The notes under the pieces are model-generated. The model saw only the letters and a program-made list of their open reading frames with translations, was not told the DNA's origin and did not search any database. The translations under genes and the position numbers were made by a program. Positions 32,771 through 41,583 of a stretch of DNA of 56,811 bases are shown piece by piece. Source of the stretch: Chryseobacterium sp. Leaf201 (lineage in GTDB: Bacteria > Bacteroidota > Bacteroidia > Flavobacteriales > Weeksellaceae); contig NZ_LMKA01000054.1 in the NCBI RefSeq assembly GCF_001421435.1, forward strand, positions 1 through 56,811. Reading direction: 5' to 3'. The stretch's first letter is position 1. Each line of letters starts with the position of its first letter.

Positions 32771-33704
32771 ATATTACTTTTTGTTGTTTCTCAGCGAAAG
32801 CTGCTGCTGCCTCTTTTACCCAGGAATTTTCTCTCTGCGCTTTTCTCTTGGTTTCAATACGTTTCTTATTGCAGGGCCCGTTTCCTTTTAAGATTTCCAT
32901 GAATTCACCCCACGGAAGTTCTCCGAAATCGTAATGCTGTCTTTCTTCATTCCATTTTAAATCTTTATCAGGAATGGTTAATCCTAAGAATTCAGCCTGA
33001 GCAACGGTAACATCAACAAATCTCTGACGAAGGCTGTCGTTGCTTTCTCTTTTCACCCTGTAGTTCATTGAGATTTTAGAGTTTGGCGAACTGTCATCAT
33101 TCGGGCCGAACATCATCAGGGCCGGCCACCAGAACTGATCTAAAGATCGCTGGGCCATTTCTTTCTGCTGTTTGGTTCCCCGGCAAAGCGCCATCAGAAT
33201 TTCATATCCCTGCCTTTGGTGGAAAGATTCTTCTTTACAGATTTTCACCATCGCTCTGGAATAAGGACCGTAAGAATTCCCCATCAGCATCACCTGGTTC
33301 ATAATCGCTGCACCATCAACCAGCCAGCCGATGGCACCGATATCTGCCCAGCTCAACGTTGGATAGTTGAAAATACTTGAATATTTCGCTTTTCCTGAAA
33401 GCATATCGTCATAAGTGGCATCTCTGTCCGCTCTGATCGTTCCGTTTCCTAATGTTTCCGTTGCTGAATACAGGTATAAACCATGGCCTGCTTCATCCTG
33501 AACTTTAGCCAGAAGTGCCATTTTTCTTCTTAATGAAGGTGCCCTGGAAATCCAGTTGGCTTCCGGCAGCATTCCGACAATCTCAGAATGGGCGTGCTGT
33601 GAAATCTGACGAACCAATAATTTCCTGTAATCATCGGGCATTAAATCTTTCGGTTCTACTTTATTTTCTTCGTGTACGTACTGTACGAATTTTTCTAAGT
33701 CCAT
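32769..33704 (-). CDS. paaA: PaaA, catalytic di-iron subunit of phenylacetyl-CoA epoxidase
   Basis: The 311-aa ferritin-like oxygenase inserts one oxygen atom into the phenylacetyl-CoA ring. The two ExxH iron motifs are visible: [14 protein letters not shown] near residue 70 and [13 protein letters not shown] near 155. Length and start ([14 protein letters not shown]) match the family. Upstream is paaE, with a GTAAAATG-family repeat between. Confidence 0.96.
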   Translation of the reverse strand: MDLEKFVQYVHEENKVEPKDLMPDDYRKLLVRQISQHAHSEIVGMLPEANWISRAPSLRRKMALLAKVQDEAGHGLYLYSATETLGNGTIRADRDATYDDMLSGKAKYSSIFNYPTLSWADIGAIGWLVDGAAIMNQVMLMGNSYGPYSRAMVKICKEESFHQRQGYEILMALCRGTKQQKEMAQRSLDQFWWPALMMFGPNDDSSPNSKISMNYRVKRESNDSLRQRFVDVTVAQAEFLGLTIPDKDLKWNEERQHYDFGELPWGEFMEILKGNGPCNKKRIETKRKAQRENSWVKEAAAAFAEKQQKVI

Positions 33705-33713
33705 AATTTTTTG

Positions 33714-33796
33714 TTTTTTGTAGTAAAGTAAAATGTCGGTTGTACAATGTATTCTGATATACTTTTTACATTATACATTTTACACTTTACAAAAAA
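33714..33796. repeat. Dyad repeat, GTAAAATGT family (paaE-paaA gap)
   Basis: The left arm TTTTTTGTAGTAAAGTAAAATGT (two parts) and the right arm ACATTTTACACTTTACAAAAAA are complementary with one dinucleotide offset. The loop contains GTACAATGTAT. It ends at the paaE stop codon. Confidence 0.85.
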
Positions 33797-34882
33797 TTAA
33801 ACATCATAATTAAGCATCACCACATTGGTTGTCGGGTGGCACTGGCAAGTCAGAACAAAGCCTCTTGCTACTTCTTCTTCGGTAAGTGCGTAGTTTTTCT
33901 CCATGAAAACCTCTCCTTCGAGAACTTCCGCTTTACACGTACAACACACGCCTCCTTTACAGGCAAAGGGCACAGGAAGATTGTCTTTCAGTGCTTTATC
34001 TAAGATACTTTCTTTTTTTGAATTGAGGTGGAATGAATATTCATCATCATCGATAATGACCGTTACCATGCTTTCGATATTGGCAATTGCCTTGAATTCA
34101 TCGCTCATTTCCGCAGAATCCTCTTCATCAGGAGCCGAAAAATATTCAAACAAAACCTGAATCGCCGGTACCTTTTTCTCTTTCTTCAGGTAATCTGAAA
34201 TCCCTTTGATCATTTCCGAAGGCCCGCAGATAAAATAAGTGGCTTCCCGGACATCAATATCGGTATACCTTTCAAATAAAAGGTCCAGTTTTTCAGGAGA
34301 GATCCTTCCTTCAAAAATCGGGTCCTCATGCTTTTCACGGCTTACGAGATAAACCACCTTCAGCCTGCCGCTGAACTTTTCTACCAAAGCATCGATCTCA
34401 GCTTTTTTCATCACGTGATTCATGCTCCTGTTGCTGTAGAACAGATAAGCATTAGAATTGGGCTCCTGATAAAGGCTTTCCTTTATATTGGAAAGAATCG
34501 GGCTGATCCCGCTTCCTGCCGCTAAACCGACGTACGTCTTTGTATTGGTCGGGTGATAAGCAGTATTGAAACTTCCCATCGGAGGCATTACTTCCAGGAC
34601 TTCATCCATGTGAAGATGCTCATTGAAATATCCGGAAACCTTCCCGCCTTCCAACAGCTTCACCAATACTTCCAGGGTATTGCCCCGCTCACTCGGAGCG
34701 TTGCAGATGGAATAAGAACGGCGTTCTTCGTTACCGTTAACCATTAATTTGAAATTGAGATACTGGCCTTGTCTGAACCTGAATTTGTCTTTCAGCTCTT
34801 CAGGAATTTCCAGTGCAACATTAACGGCATCATTGGTATCTTTCTGAACTTTTACCGTTTTTAATTTATAAAATGAATTCAT
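33797..34882 (-). CDS. paaE: PaaE, NADPH reductase of phenylacetyl-CoA epoxidase
   Basis: The 361-aa flavoprotein passes electrons to PaaA. The FAD-binding motif is RRSYSICNAPSE, the NAD(P) motif GLAAGSGISPILSN, and the C-terminal plant-type 2Fe-2S domain has the cluster cysteines in FACKGGVCCTCKAEV and LTCQCHP. Its start overlaps the paaK stop by 4 bp (ATGA), so the two are translationally coupled. Confidence 0.95.
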   Translation of the reverse strand: MNSFYKLKTVKVQKDTNDAVNVALEIPEELKDKFRFRQGQYLNFKLMVNGNEERRSYSICNAPSERGNTLEVLVKLLEGGKVSGYFNEHLHMDEVLEVMPPMGSFNTAYHPTNTKTYVGLAAGSGISPILSNIKESLYQEPNSNAYLFYSNRSMNHVMKKAEIDALVEKFSGRLKVVYLVSREKHEDPIFEGRISPEKLDLLFERYTDIDVREATYFICGPSEMIKGISDYLKKEKKVPAIQVLFEYFSAPDEEDSAEMSDEFKAIANIESMVTVIIDDDEYSFHLNSKKESILDKALKDNLPVPFACKGGVCCTCKAEVLEGEVFMEKNYALTEEEVARGFVLTCQCHPTTNVVMLNYDV

Positions 34883-36198
34883 TTCGATTTTAGTATTCTG
34901 TTAATTTTTCCACCTTCACATTTAGGCAGACTGTCCTGAGCATGGATTTTTACTTTTGTGGTGATTCCTACCCTTTTTTTTATTTCGTTTTCGATGCTTT
35001 TCCCAAAACTTCCTGCGAAATCAAGGTATGCATCTGTATTTAATTCCAGATTTTCTTCCGTCACTAGCACATCATCAATTTCAACATCAATATCCAATGC
35101 CACACACATCTGTTCTTTTTCCACCGGAGTCAGATAATAATTCGGCACTACGCCTTTTACATGGGAAAATGCTTCTTCAATCTGGCTCGGATAGACGTTG
35201 ACCCCCCTTACAATCAGCATATCATCAGCCCGGCCAAGAATCGGCTTCATTTTAACCATCGTTCTTTTGGCATTTTCATCGTAGTACAGACTTGTGATAT
35301 CATTGGTCCAGTAACGCAGAAGCGGCATGGCCTTTTTTGTTAAAGTGGTAATCACCAAAACCCCTTCTTCACCTAACGGAAGCGGCTCTTTGGTAATTGG
35401 GTCTAAGATTTCAGGATAAAAATGGTCTTCCCAGATGTAAGAACCTCCTTTTTCCTCAAAGTCTTCCATCGAAACTCCGGGTCCGATAATTTCACTTAAC
35501 CCATAAATATTGGTTGCATGAACACCTAATTTTTCTTCAATATGATGTCTAATAATCTCCGTCCACGGTTCTGAACCTAAAACGGCATATTTTAAACTGA
35601 TTTCGTCTGATGAGATTCCTCTTTTCGCAAATTCATCAGCGATTGTTAAAGCATAAGAGGGTGAGCAGCAAAGTACTTCAGGTTTGAAATCTATGATTAA
35701 ATCTACCTGTCTTGTGGTCATTCCGCCCGAAATCGGAAGAACGCTCATGCCTAATTTTTCCGCACCGTAATGAAGTCCGAGTCCGCCTGTAAAAATTCCG
35801 TAACCGTAAGCGTTATGCAACTGCATTCCCGGTTTTGCTCCGGCTGCATTCAATGATCTTGCCACCACTTCACTGAACAGGTCAACATCTTCTTTGGTAT
35901 ATCCCACCACGGTTGGCTTTCCGGTTGTCCCGCTTGAACAGTGAATTCTCTGCAGTTCATTTTTCGGAACCGTAAATAAGCCGAACGGATAATTGTCCCT
36001 TAAATCCTTCTTATAGGTAACCGGAAGTTTTGTAATGTCTTCTATTGATTTTATATCATCAGGTGATATCCCTGATTCATCGAATTTCCCTCTGTAAAAA
36101 TCAGATCTCTCCTGAAGATAGTGTACAAGCCCCACCAATCTTTCCGACTGGAGGTTCCTTAACTCATCTAATTTTAAATATTCAACGGGGAAGTCCAT
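34879..36198 (-). CDS. paaK: PaaK, phenylacetate-CoA ligase
   Basis: The 439-aa adenylate-forming ligase activates phenylacetate with ATP and CoA and is the pathway entry. The P-loop is HCSSGTTGKPTVVGYT near residue 88, the adenylation motif IYGLSEIIGPGV near 234, and the C-terminal lysine region is LPKCEGGKINRILK. It is the first gene of the operon. A TetR-type operator overlaps its promoter. Confidence 0.96.
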   Translation of the reverse strand: MDFPVEYLKLDELRNLQSERLVGLVHYLQERSDFYRGKFDESGISPDDIKSIEDITKLPVTYKKDLRDNYPFGLFTVPKNELQRIHCSSGTTGKPTVVGYTKEDVDLFSEVVARSLNAAGAKPGMQLHNAYGYGIFTGGLGLHYGAEKLGMSVLPISGGMTTRQVDLIIDFKPEVLCCSPSYALTIADEFAKRGISSDEISLKYAVLGSEPWTEIIRHHIEEKLGVHATNIYGLSEIIGPGVSMEDFEEKGGSYIWEDHFYPEILDPITKEPLPLGEEGVLVITTLTKKAMPLLRYWTNDITSLYYDENAKRTMVKMKPILGRADDMLIVRGVNVYPSQIEEAFSHVKGVVPNYYLTPVEKEQMCVALDIDVEIDDVLVTEENLELNTDAYLDFAGSFGKSIENEIKKRVGITTKVKIHAQDSLPKCEGGKINRILKSK

Positions 36199-36208
36199 AA
36201 TTAACTAA

Positions 36209-36256
36209 CTAACACTTGTTAGGTGTAAATTTAAAAAGATTTTATGACCTGGCAAA
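36209..36256 (-). promoter_or_regulatory. paa operon promoter with TetR/PaaR-type operator
   Basis: On the minus strand, TTTG (36256-36253) is followed after 19 nt by TAAATTTA (36233-36226), close to the Bacteroidetes pattern TTTG-N19-TAnnTTTG. Just downstream is the perfect palindrome CTAACA-CT-TGTTAG (36209-36222), which ends 10 bp before the paaK ATG and would cover the start site. It fits the shape of the PaaR operator reported in Thermus (CNAACGNNCGTTNG) with one base changed per half-site. The likely ligand of the regulator is phenylacetyl-CoA (inference). Confidence 0.65.
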
Positions 36257-36394
36257 ATTTTTATGATTTTTGTCACGTTTGAATTAAGAACGAAGTTAAA
36301 GTAGACAAATGTTTGTGTTGAGTTTGTCGTTTAAGCACAAACAGAAAGTTTACAAACGTAATCAGTGGAGCGTAAAACCTCTAATAATTAGAGT

Positions 36395-36423
36395 TGGGAT
36401 TCTTCCTTCGTCAGAATGACAAA
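36395..36423. repeat. TGTCATTCTGA-family repeat
   Basis: The minus strand reads TTTGTCATTCTGACGAAGG followed by AAGAATCCCA. It shares the framework TGTCATTCTGAn(6-9)AAnAATC with the nested cores at 28782-28810 and 30014-30043. It lies between paaK and the TetR gene. Confidence 0.75.
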
Positions 36424-36433
36424 ATACGGTTTG

Positions 36434-37021
36434 TTATTTCTGGTTTCCGAGCAGCCCAAAAAGCACTTTATCCCTTATTTCATCGGTGATTTCAGTAGTG
36501 GATTCAATATTTCTTTTAAACCAGAAATATGAGTTGTTCAGGGTATGGAGTATAAACCTAGTGGTGAAAGCCGGAGATTTCAGTTCCCAGTTTTCTGCCT
36601 TGTAGATTTCAGAGATCAGCTCTTCTACATCCTGCTGGTAATTTTTTCTCAGTTCAATAAATTCAGGCAGCCTTTCTTCCAGATGCTTCCATTCATTGGA
36701 GTAAATATGGGTGACATCACGGTTTTTAAGAACAACCGACAAATGTTTATCAATAAAGAGATTCAGTTTTTCTTTAGGAGGAATATCGGTATTTTTTACT
36801 TTCTGAAGTTCGGTAAAGAAATCATTGGCAATGCCGAAGCAGATCCATTCCAGAATTTCTTCTTTTGAACGGATGTGCGCATATAAAGAAGCGGCCTTGA
36901 TGTTCAGCCTCGTAGCCAGATCTCGTACAGAGCTGCCCATATACCCTTTCTCTTTGAAAAGTTCTACAGCAATGTCCAGTATTTTCCTTTGTTTTTCTTT
37001 CAGTTCCATCAATGGAGGCAA
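36434..37021 (-). CDS. TetR-family regulator, probable paa repressor
   Basis: The 195-aa protein has an N-terminal TetR HTH (KILDIAVELFKEKGYMGSSV, RDLATRLNIKAASLYAHIRSKEE) and a C-terminal helical ligand-binding domain. ATG 37009 (MELKEKQRK) is an alternative start. It is directly upstream of the paaK operon in the same orientation, and a palindrome of the type bound by PaaR overlaps the paaK promoter. Repression released by phenylacetyl-CoA is the likely mode, inferred from context. Confidence 0.88.
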   Translation of the reverse strand: MPPLMELKEKQRKILDIAVELFKEKGYMGSSVRDLATRLNIKAASLYAHIRSKEEILEWICFGIANDFFTELQKVKNTDIPPKEKLNLFIDKHLSVVLKNRDVTHIYSNEWKHLEERLPEFIELRKNYQQDVEELISEIYKAENWELKSPAFTTRFILHTLNNSYFWFKRNIESTTEITDEIRDKVLFGLLGNQK

Positions 37022-37391
37022 AAGTAATTATTTTGATTTTAATAATCTGATTTTTTTCTTCTCTACAATGGAGAAGAATTTATTACGATTAATAGTTCGC
37101 CTGACGATTCTTACATTATTTTAAACAGAAATTTTATGATCCGGAAATTTTGTCCAGCAAAATTCAATTAAAAATACATATTTCGGAAATTTTGTCTTTA
37201 TTTTTTAAAAAATCAACAATTGAATACTTTTTGCGATAAAGAAATCAGAATTAAATGATTAAATAAGATTAAGGGCATCAGAAATTAGAAAACCGGATTA
37301 GGAAATTAACATTTATCTTAAACGTATGGTCTGAAATCTGATGTCTGAAATCTAAAACTGAACTGAGTAAAAAATCAAAAATATATACAAT
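37022..37391. other. Regulatory gap between tetR and clpB
   Basis: This 370-bp gap separates divergent genes. It contains a small 8-bp hairpin (37056-37078, arm TTCTTCTC), a perfect 13-bp direct repeat CGGAAATTTTGTC at 37142-37154 and 37184-37196 (42-bp pitch), and a tandem GTCTGAAATCT pair at 37329 and 37343. The promoters of tetR and clpB must lie here, but I cannot fix a consensus box. No gene is seen. Confidence 0.6.
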
Positions 37392-39986
37392 ATGAATTTA
37401 AACCAATATACTGTAAAGTCACAGGAAGCCATCCAGGCCGCACAGCAGGTCGCCATGGAATTCGGCAATCAGAGTATAGAGCCCCAACATCTTCTGGAAG
37501 GAATCTTTCAGGTAGATGAAAATATATCGCCTTTCTTATTAAAAAAATCTGAAGCAGACGCAGCTTTGGTAAGGGAACGCAACCGTGAAAATCTTGAAAA
37601 GCTTCCGAAAGTACAGGGAGGGAATATTTATCTTTCACAATCGGCAAACAAAGTGTTGCTTGATGCTCCCAACATTGCTAAAAAGATGGGTGATGAATTC
37701 GTAACCATTGAACATTTATGGTTGTCACTTTTAGAAACAAATTCTGAAGTTTCTAAAATGCTGAAAGATATGGGTATGACCAGAAGCCTTCTGGAAGGCG
37801 GAATTAAAGAATTGAGAAAAGGAAGCAAAGCCACTTCTGCAAGTTCAGAAGAAACCTATCAGTCCTTAAATAAATATGCTAAAAACTTCAATGAATTAGC
37901 AGCAGAAGGAAAATTAGATCCGGTTATCGGCCGTGATGAAGAAATCAGGAGAGTTTTACAGATTCTTTCAAGAAGAACAAAAAACAACCCGATCCTGATT
38001 GGTGAACCGGGAGTTGGTAAAACTGCAATCGCAGAAGGAATTGCCCACCGAATTATCAGTGGAGATATTCCTGAAAATTTGATGGATAAGACCTTGTATT
38101 CACTGGACATGGGAGCTTTGATTGCCGGTGCAAAATACAAAGGTGAATTTGAAGAGCGTTTGAAATCGGTCATCAATGAGGTTACAAAATCCAACGGGCA
38201 GATCATTCTTTTCATCGATGAGATCCACACGTTGGTGGGAGCCGGAGGCGGCGAAGGTGCGATGGATGCAGCCAATATCCTGAAACCTGCCCTGGCAAGA
38301 GGGGAATTAAGAGCCATCGGTGCCACGACTTTAAATGAATATCAAAAATATTTTGAAAAAGACAAAGCACTGGAAAGACGTTTCCAGAAAGTGACGGTGG
38401 AAGAACCGGATACGGAATCGGCAATTTCTATTCTTCGTGGTATTAAAGATAAATATGAAGCGCACCACAAAGTAAGAATCAAAGACGAAGCAATTATTGC
38501 GGCAGTGGAAATGTCCCAACGCTATATTTCCGACCGTTTCTTACCGGACAAAGCAATAGATTTGATTGATGAAGCCTCCGCTAAACTGAGAATGGAAATC
38601 AATTCAAAACCTGAAGAGCTGGATGTTCTCGACAGAAAACTGATGCAGATGGAAATTGAACTGGCAGCTATTTCAAGAGAAGGAAACCAGACAAAAATTG
38701 AGCATTTAAAAGAAGATATTTCCAAAATTTCTGAACAGAGAAATGAAATCAATGCCAAATGGCTCAAAGAAAAACAGAAATCTGAGGATTTAACATCCAT
38801 CAAAAAAGATATTGAATCTCTGAAACTGGAAGCCGAAAGAGCATCAAGAGCAGGAGATTACGCAAAAGTTGCCGAAATCCAGTACGGAAAAATAAAGGAA
38901 AAAGAAGATGCTTTGCAGAAACTCGAATTGGAGATGCAGAACCATCAGAATGAACTGATTAAAGAAGAAGTGACTTCTGAAAATATCTCCGAGGTAATTG
39001 CCAAATGGACGGGAATCCCTGTTACCAAACTGCTGCAATCTGAAAGAGAAAAATTATTACACCTGGAAAATGAAATCCATCACCGGGTTGTAGGACAGGA
39101 TGAAGCGATCCAGGCGGTGGCAGATGCAATCAGAAGAAACAGGGCAGGATTAAGCGATGAGAAAAAACCCATCGGGTCATTCCTTTTCCTAGGAACAACC
39201 GGAGTCGGTAAAACCGAGCTGGCAAAAGCACTGGCAGAATTTTTATTCGATGATGAAAACAACATGACGAGAATTGACATGAGTGAATATCAGGAAAGAC
39301 ACAGCGTGTCCAGGCTTGTTGGTGCACCTCCGGGATATGTCGGGTATGACGAAGGCGGCCAGTTGACGGAAGCTGTGAGAAGAAGACCTTACTCAGTTGT
39401 GCTTCTGGACGAAATTGAAAAGGCACATCCGGATGTTTTCAACACCTTGCTACAGGTTTTGGATGATGGTCGTTTGACGGACAATAAAGGCAGAGTCGTT
39501 AATTTCAAAAACTCAATTATCATCATGACTTCGAATCTAGGTTCGCACTTAATTCAGGAGAATTTTGAAAATATTACCGATGAAAACCAGGACGAGATCG
39601 TTGACAAAACAAAAGAGGAAGTTTTTGATTTACTAAAACAAACTTTACGTCCGGAATTCCTGAACAGGATTGATGAGATTGTACTGTTCCAGCCTTTAAG
39701 GAAAAAAGAAATCGGAAAAATCGTAACGTACCAGTTGAGAGGATTCAATGATATGCTCGCAAAACGAAACATTATTATGACGGCCACTCAGGATGCTTTA
39801 AATTATTTAACCAACAAAGGGTATGATCCGGCTTTCGGGGCCCGGCCTTTAAAAAGAGTGATCCAGCAGGAAGTCCTCAACAAATTATCGAGAGAGATTC
39901 TGGCAGGAACCGTGAACGACGGCGACAGGATCACACTGGATTATTTTGAGGAAACAGGTTTGGTTTTCCGGCCTGCAGAACTGTAA
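37392..39986 (+). CDS. clpB: ClpB disaggregase chaperone
   Basis: The 864-aa Hsp100 protein rescues aggregated proteins together with DnaK. The N-terminal Clp repeat domain covers residues ~1-145. NBD1 has Walker A GEPGVGKTAIAEG near 204 and Walker B LFIDEIHTLVGAG. The middle coiled-coil domain (~400-530) is present, so this is ClpB and not ClpA/C. NBD2 has GTTGVGKTELAK near 601 and sensor-2 GARPLKR. Length is standard. It is monocistronic and ends at a terminator. Confidence 0.97.
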   Translation: MNLNQYTVKSQEAIQAAQQVAMEFGNQSIEPQHLLEGIFQVDENISPFLLKKSEADAALVRERNRENLEKLPKVQGGNIYLSQSANKVLLDAPNIAKKMGDEFVTIEHLWLSLLETNSEVSKMLKDMGMTRSLLEGGIKELRKGSKATSASSEETYQSLNKYAKNFNELAAEGKLDPVIGRDEEIRRVLQILSRRTKNNPILIGEPGVGKTAIAEGIAHRIISGDIPENLMDKTLYSLDMGALIAGAKYKGEFEERLKSVINEVTKSNGQIILFIDEIHTLVGAGGGEGAMDAANILKPALARGELRAIGATTLNEYQKYFEKDKALERRFQKVTVEEPDTESAISILRGIKDKYEAHHKVRIKDEAIIAAVEMSQRYISDRFLPDKAIDLIDEASAKLRMEINSKPEELDVLDRKLMQMEIELAAISREGNQTKIEHLKEDISKISEQRNEINAKWLKEKQKSEDLTSIKKDIESLKLEAERASRAGDYAKVAEIQYGKIKEKEDALQKLELEMQNHQNELIKEEVTSENISEVIAKWTGIPVTKLLQSEREKLLHLENEIHHRVVGQDEAIQAVADAIRRNRAGLSDEKKPIGSFLFLGTTGVGKTELAKALAEFLFDDENNMTRIDMSEYQERHSVSRLVGAPPGYVGYDEGGQLTEAVRRRPYSVVLLDEIEKAHPDVFNTLLQVLDDGRLTDNKGRVVNFKNSIIIMTSNLGSHLIQENFENITDENQDEIVDKTKEEVFDLLKQTLRPEFLNRIDEIVLFQPLRKKEIGKIVTYQLRGFNDMLAKRNIIMTATQDALNYLTNKGYDPAFGARPLKRVIQQEVLNKLSREILAGTVNDGDRITLDYFEETGLVFRPAEL

Positions 39987-40023
39987 GTAGTTTTTTTTCA
40001 TATATATATTATTTTGTAATAAA

Positions 40024-40060
40024 TGCCGCAGATAAAAGTCTGCGGCACTTATTTTTTTAT
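40024..40060 (+). terminator. Intrinsic terminator of clpB
   Basis: The arms TGCCGCAGA and TCTGCGGCA (40024-40032, 40039-40047) form a stem followed by a T-rich run (ATTTTTTTAT). The rest of the ~300-bp gap to the next gene (to 40286) is AT-rich and shows no gene. Confidence 0.85.
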
Positions 40061-40286
40061 TTAGTGCCTGGTATAACAAATATGGCTTAACCCCAAGAAA
40101 CCCCTATTAAGCAATATCAAGTTTTCATATTAAATAGTTAAAACAAATGCTCATTTACTATCACATGTTCATTAAAAATACAAAATTACTATTTAATGAA
40201 TAATAAAATAACTCAACAAATAGGTGAAATACTTGTATATTAACTCCAGATTATTTAATTTCATCATCGTAACAAAATATATATTT

Positions 40287-41282
40287 ATGAAGAAACTAAT
40301 GTATGGAGTTCTTATGTTGAGCTTCCTGTCTGCCTGCAACAGCGATACTATTGCAAATTCGAGTGAAGAGTCTGATAACCTGGCTGCCGTAGCGGGAGGT
40401 TCTGCTTTACAGCGAGGCTGTGCTTCTGAAGAAATCAGGAAGGCTGCCCTGCAGAGCAGTCCTGAGCTCAGACAGAAATATTCGGAACTTGAATCCAAAA
40501 CTGAAAAATTCGAAAATGACTTTAAGCTCGGAAAAGTATTAGCCGACGGTACCGTAGAAATCCCGGTCGTAGTGAATGTTCTGTACAGGACTTCTACTGA
40601 AAACCTTTCTGCTGCGCGGATTGCAGAACAGATTGCCGTTCTAAATGCCGATTACGGCGGAACCAACACCGACGCGTCTAAAATCCCTACGGCATTCCAA
40701 GGTATAAAAGCCGGAGATGTAAAAGTAAGGTTCAGACTGGCAAATACTGTGAGAAAGGCGACAACAAAAACCAGCTGGAGTACCAATGATGCTATGAAAA
40801 AAGCATCCAGCGGGGGAATTGATGCTACCAGTCCGGCCAATTACCTGAACATCTGGATTGTCGGAAATATGGGACAGATCCTGGGCTATGCCACCTTCCC
40901 GGAATCTTCAGGATTATGGAATGACGGCGTGGTGATTGCTGCTTCCTATTTTGGGAAAACCGGTGCTTCATCTCCTTTCAACCAGGGAAGAACGGCCACC
41001 CATGAAGTAGGCCATTACCTGAACCTGAGACACATCTGGGGAGACGCGAACTGTGGAAATGACCTGGTGTCAGATACGCCTACGCAGACCGCTGCCAATT
41101 ACGGAAAACCAAGCTATCCGCTGTACAATACCTGCAGTGGCGTACAGAGATCCGTTATGTTCATGAACTATATGGATTATGTAGATGATGCTGCGATGTT
41201 TATGTTCTCTGCGGGACAGAAAACAAGAATGCAGTCTGTAGTAGCCTCTTCAGGTGCAAGATCAGGTTTGAGGGTATTATAA
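40287..41282 (+). CDS. M43-family zinc metalloprotease lipoprotein
   Basis: From ATG 40287 (MKKLMYG) the protein has 331 aa; the in-frame extension to 40224 precedes a clear lipoprotein signal and is rejected. The lipobox is LSACN. The metzincin zinc motif is HEVGHYLNLRH, with the pappalysin-type segment CGNDLVSDTPTQ and the Met-turn FMNYMDY. M43B enzymes (cytophagalysin, ulilysin) cleave surface or extracellular proteins. It has no T9SS domain; the lipid anchor should hold it on a membrane. It is followed by a terminator. Confidence 0.92.
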   Translation: MKKLMYGVLMLSFLSACNSDTIANSSEESDNLAAVAGGSALQRGCASEEIRKAALQSSPELRQKYSELESKTEKFENDFKLGKVLADGTVEIPVVVNVLYRTSTENLSAARIAEQIAVLNADYGGTNTDASKIPTAFQGIKAGDVKVRFRLANTVRKATTKTSWSTNDAMKKASSGGIDATSPANYLNIWIVGNMGQILGYATFPESSGLWNDGVVIAASYFGKTGASSPFNQGRTATHEVGHYLNLRHIWGDANCGNDLVSDTPTQTAANYGKPSYPLYNTCSGVQRSVMFMNYMDYVDDAAMFMFSAGQKTRMQSVVASSGARSGLRVL

Positions 41283-41328
41283 ACTGAGATCAGTTTTTAT
41301 CATTCAATCTTATAATTTTATATAAGCT

Positions 41329-41360
41329 AAATGCCGCAACAAAAAAAAGTTGCGGCATTT
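41329..41360 (+). terminator. Intrinsic terminator
   Basis: A perfect 12-bp stem (AAATGCCGCAAC with its complement) has an A8 loop and a following TTTT. It is placed to stop the M43 gene and perhaps the convergent I9-like gene. Confidence 0.85.
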
Positions 41361-41377
41361 TTATGATCTGTTACTTT

Positions 41378-41581
41378 TCAGATATTGATATTTCGTTCTT
41401 CTTCTACATTTTCCACCCCTTCAATTGCTTTGATTTCAGAAACCAATGAATTATCGGGCTCTACAATAATCACGTTGATCATTTCTAAAACGTCAAGCAC
41501 TTTAACTCCTTTTTTTTCTAAAGATTCTGTTACTTTATGTATGGAACCCTGAGAAACGGAAATCAGCCATTTCATCTTCAT
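41378..41581 (-). CDS. Stand-alone I9-like propeptide/inhibitor
   Basis: The 67-aa protein has the beta-alpha-beta-beta-alpha-beta pattern of subtilisin propeptides (I9): KWLISVS, HKVTESLEKKG, VKVLDVLEMINVIIVEP, SLVSEIKAIEG, VENVEEERN. It begins 2 bp after the stop of the S8 peptidase gene, so it is almost certainly co-translated with it. A trans-acting inhibitor or folding chaperone of that protease is the best guess. No signal peptide is present. Confidence 0.75.
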   Translation of the reverse strand: MKMKWLISVSQGSIHKVTESLEKKGVKVLDVLEMINVIIVEPDNSLVSEIKAIEGVENVEEERNINI

Positions 41582-41583
41582 TC

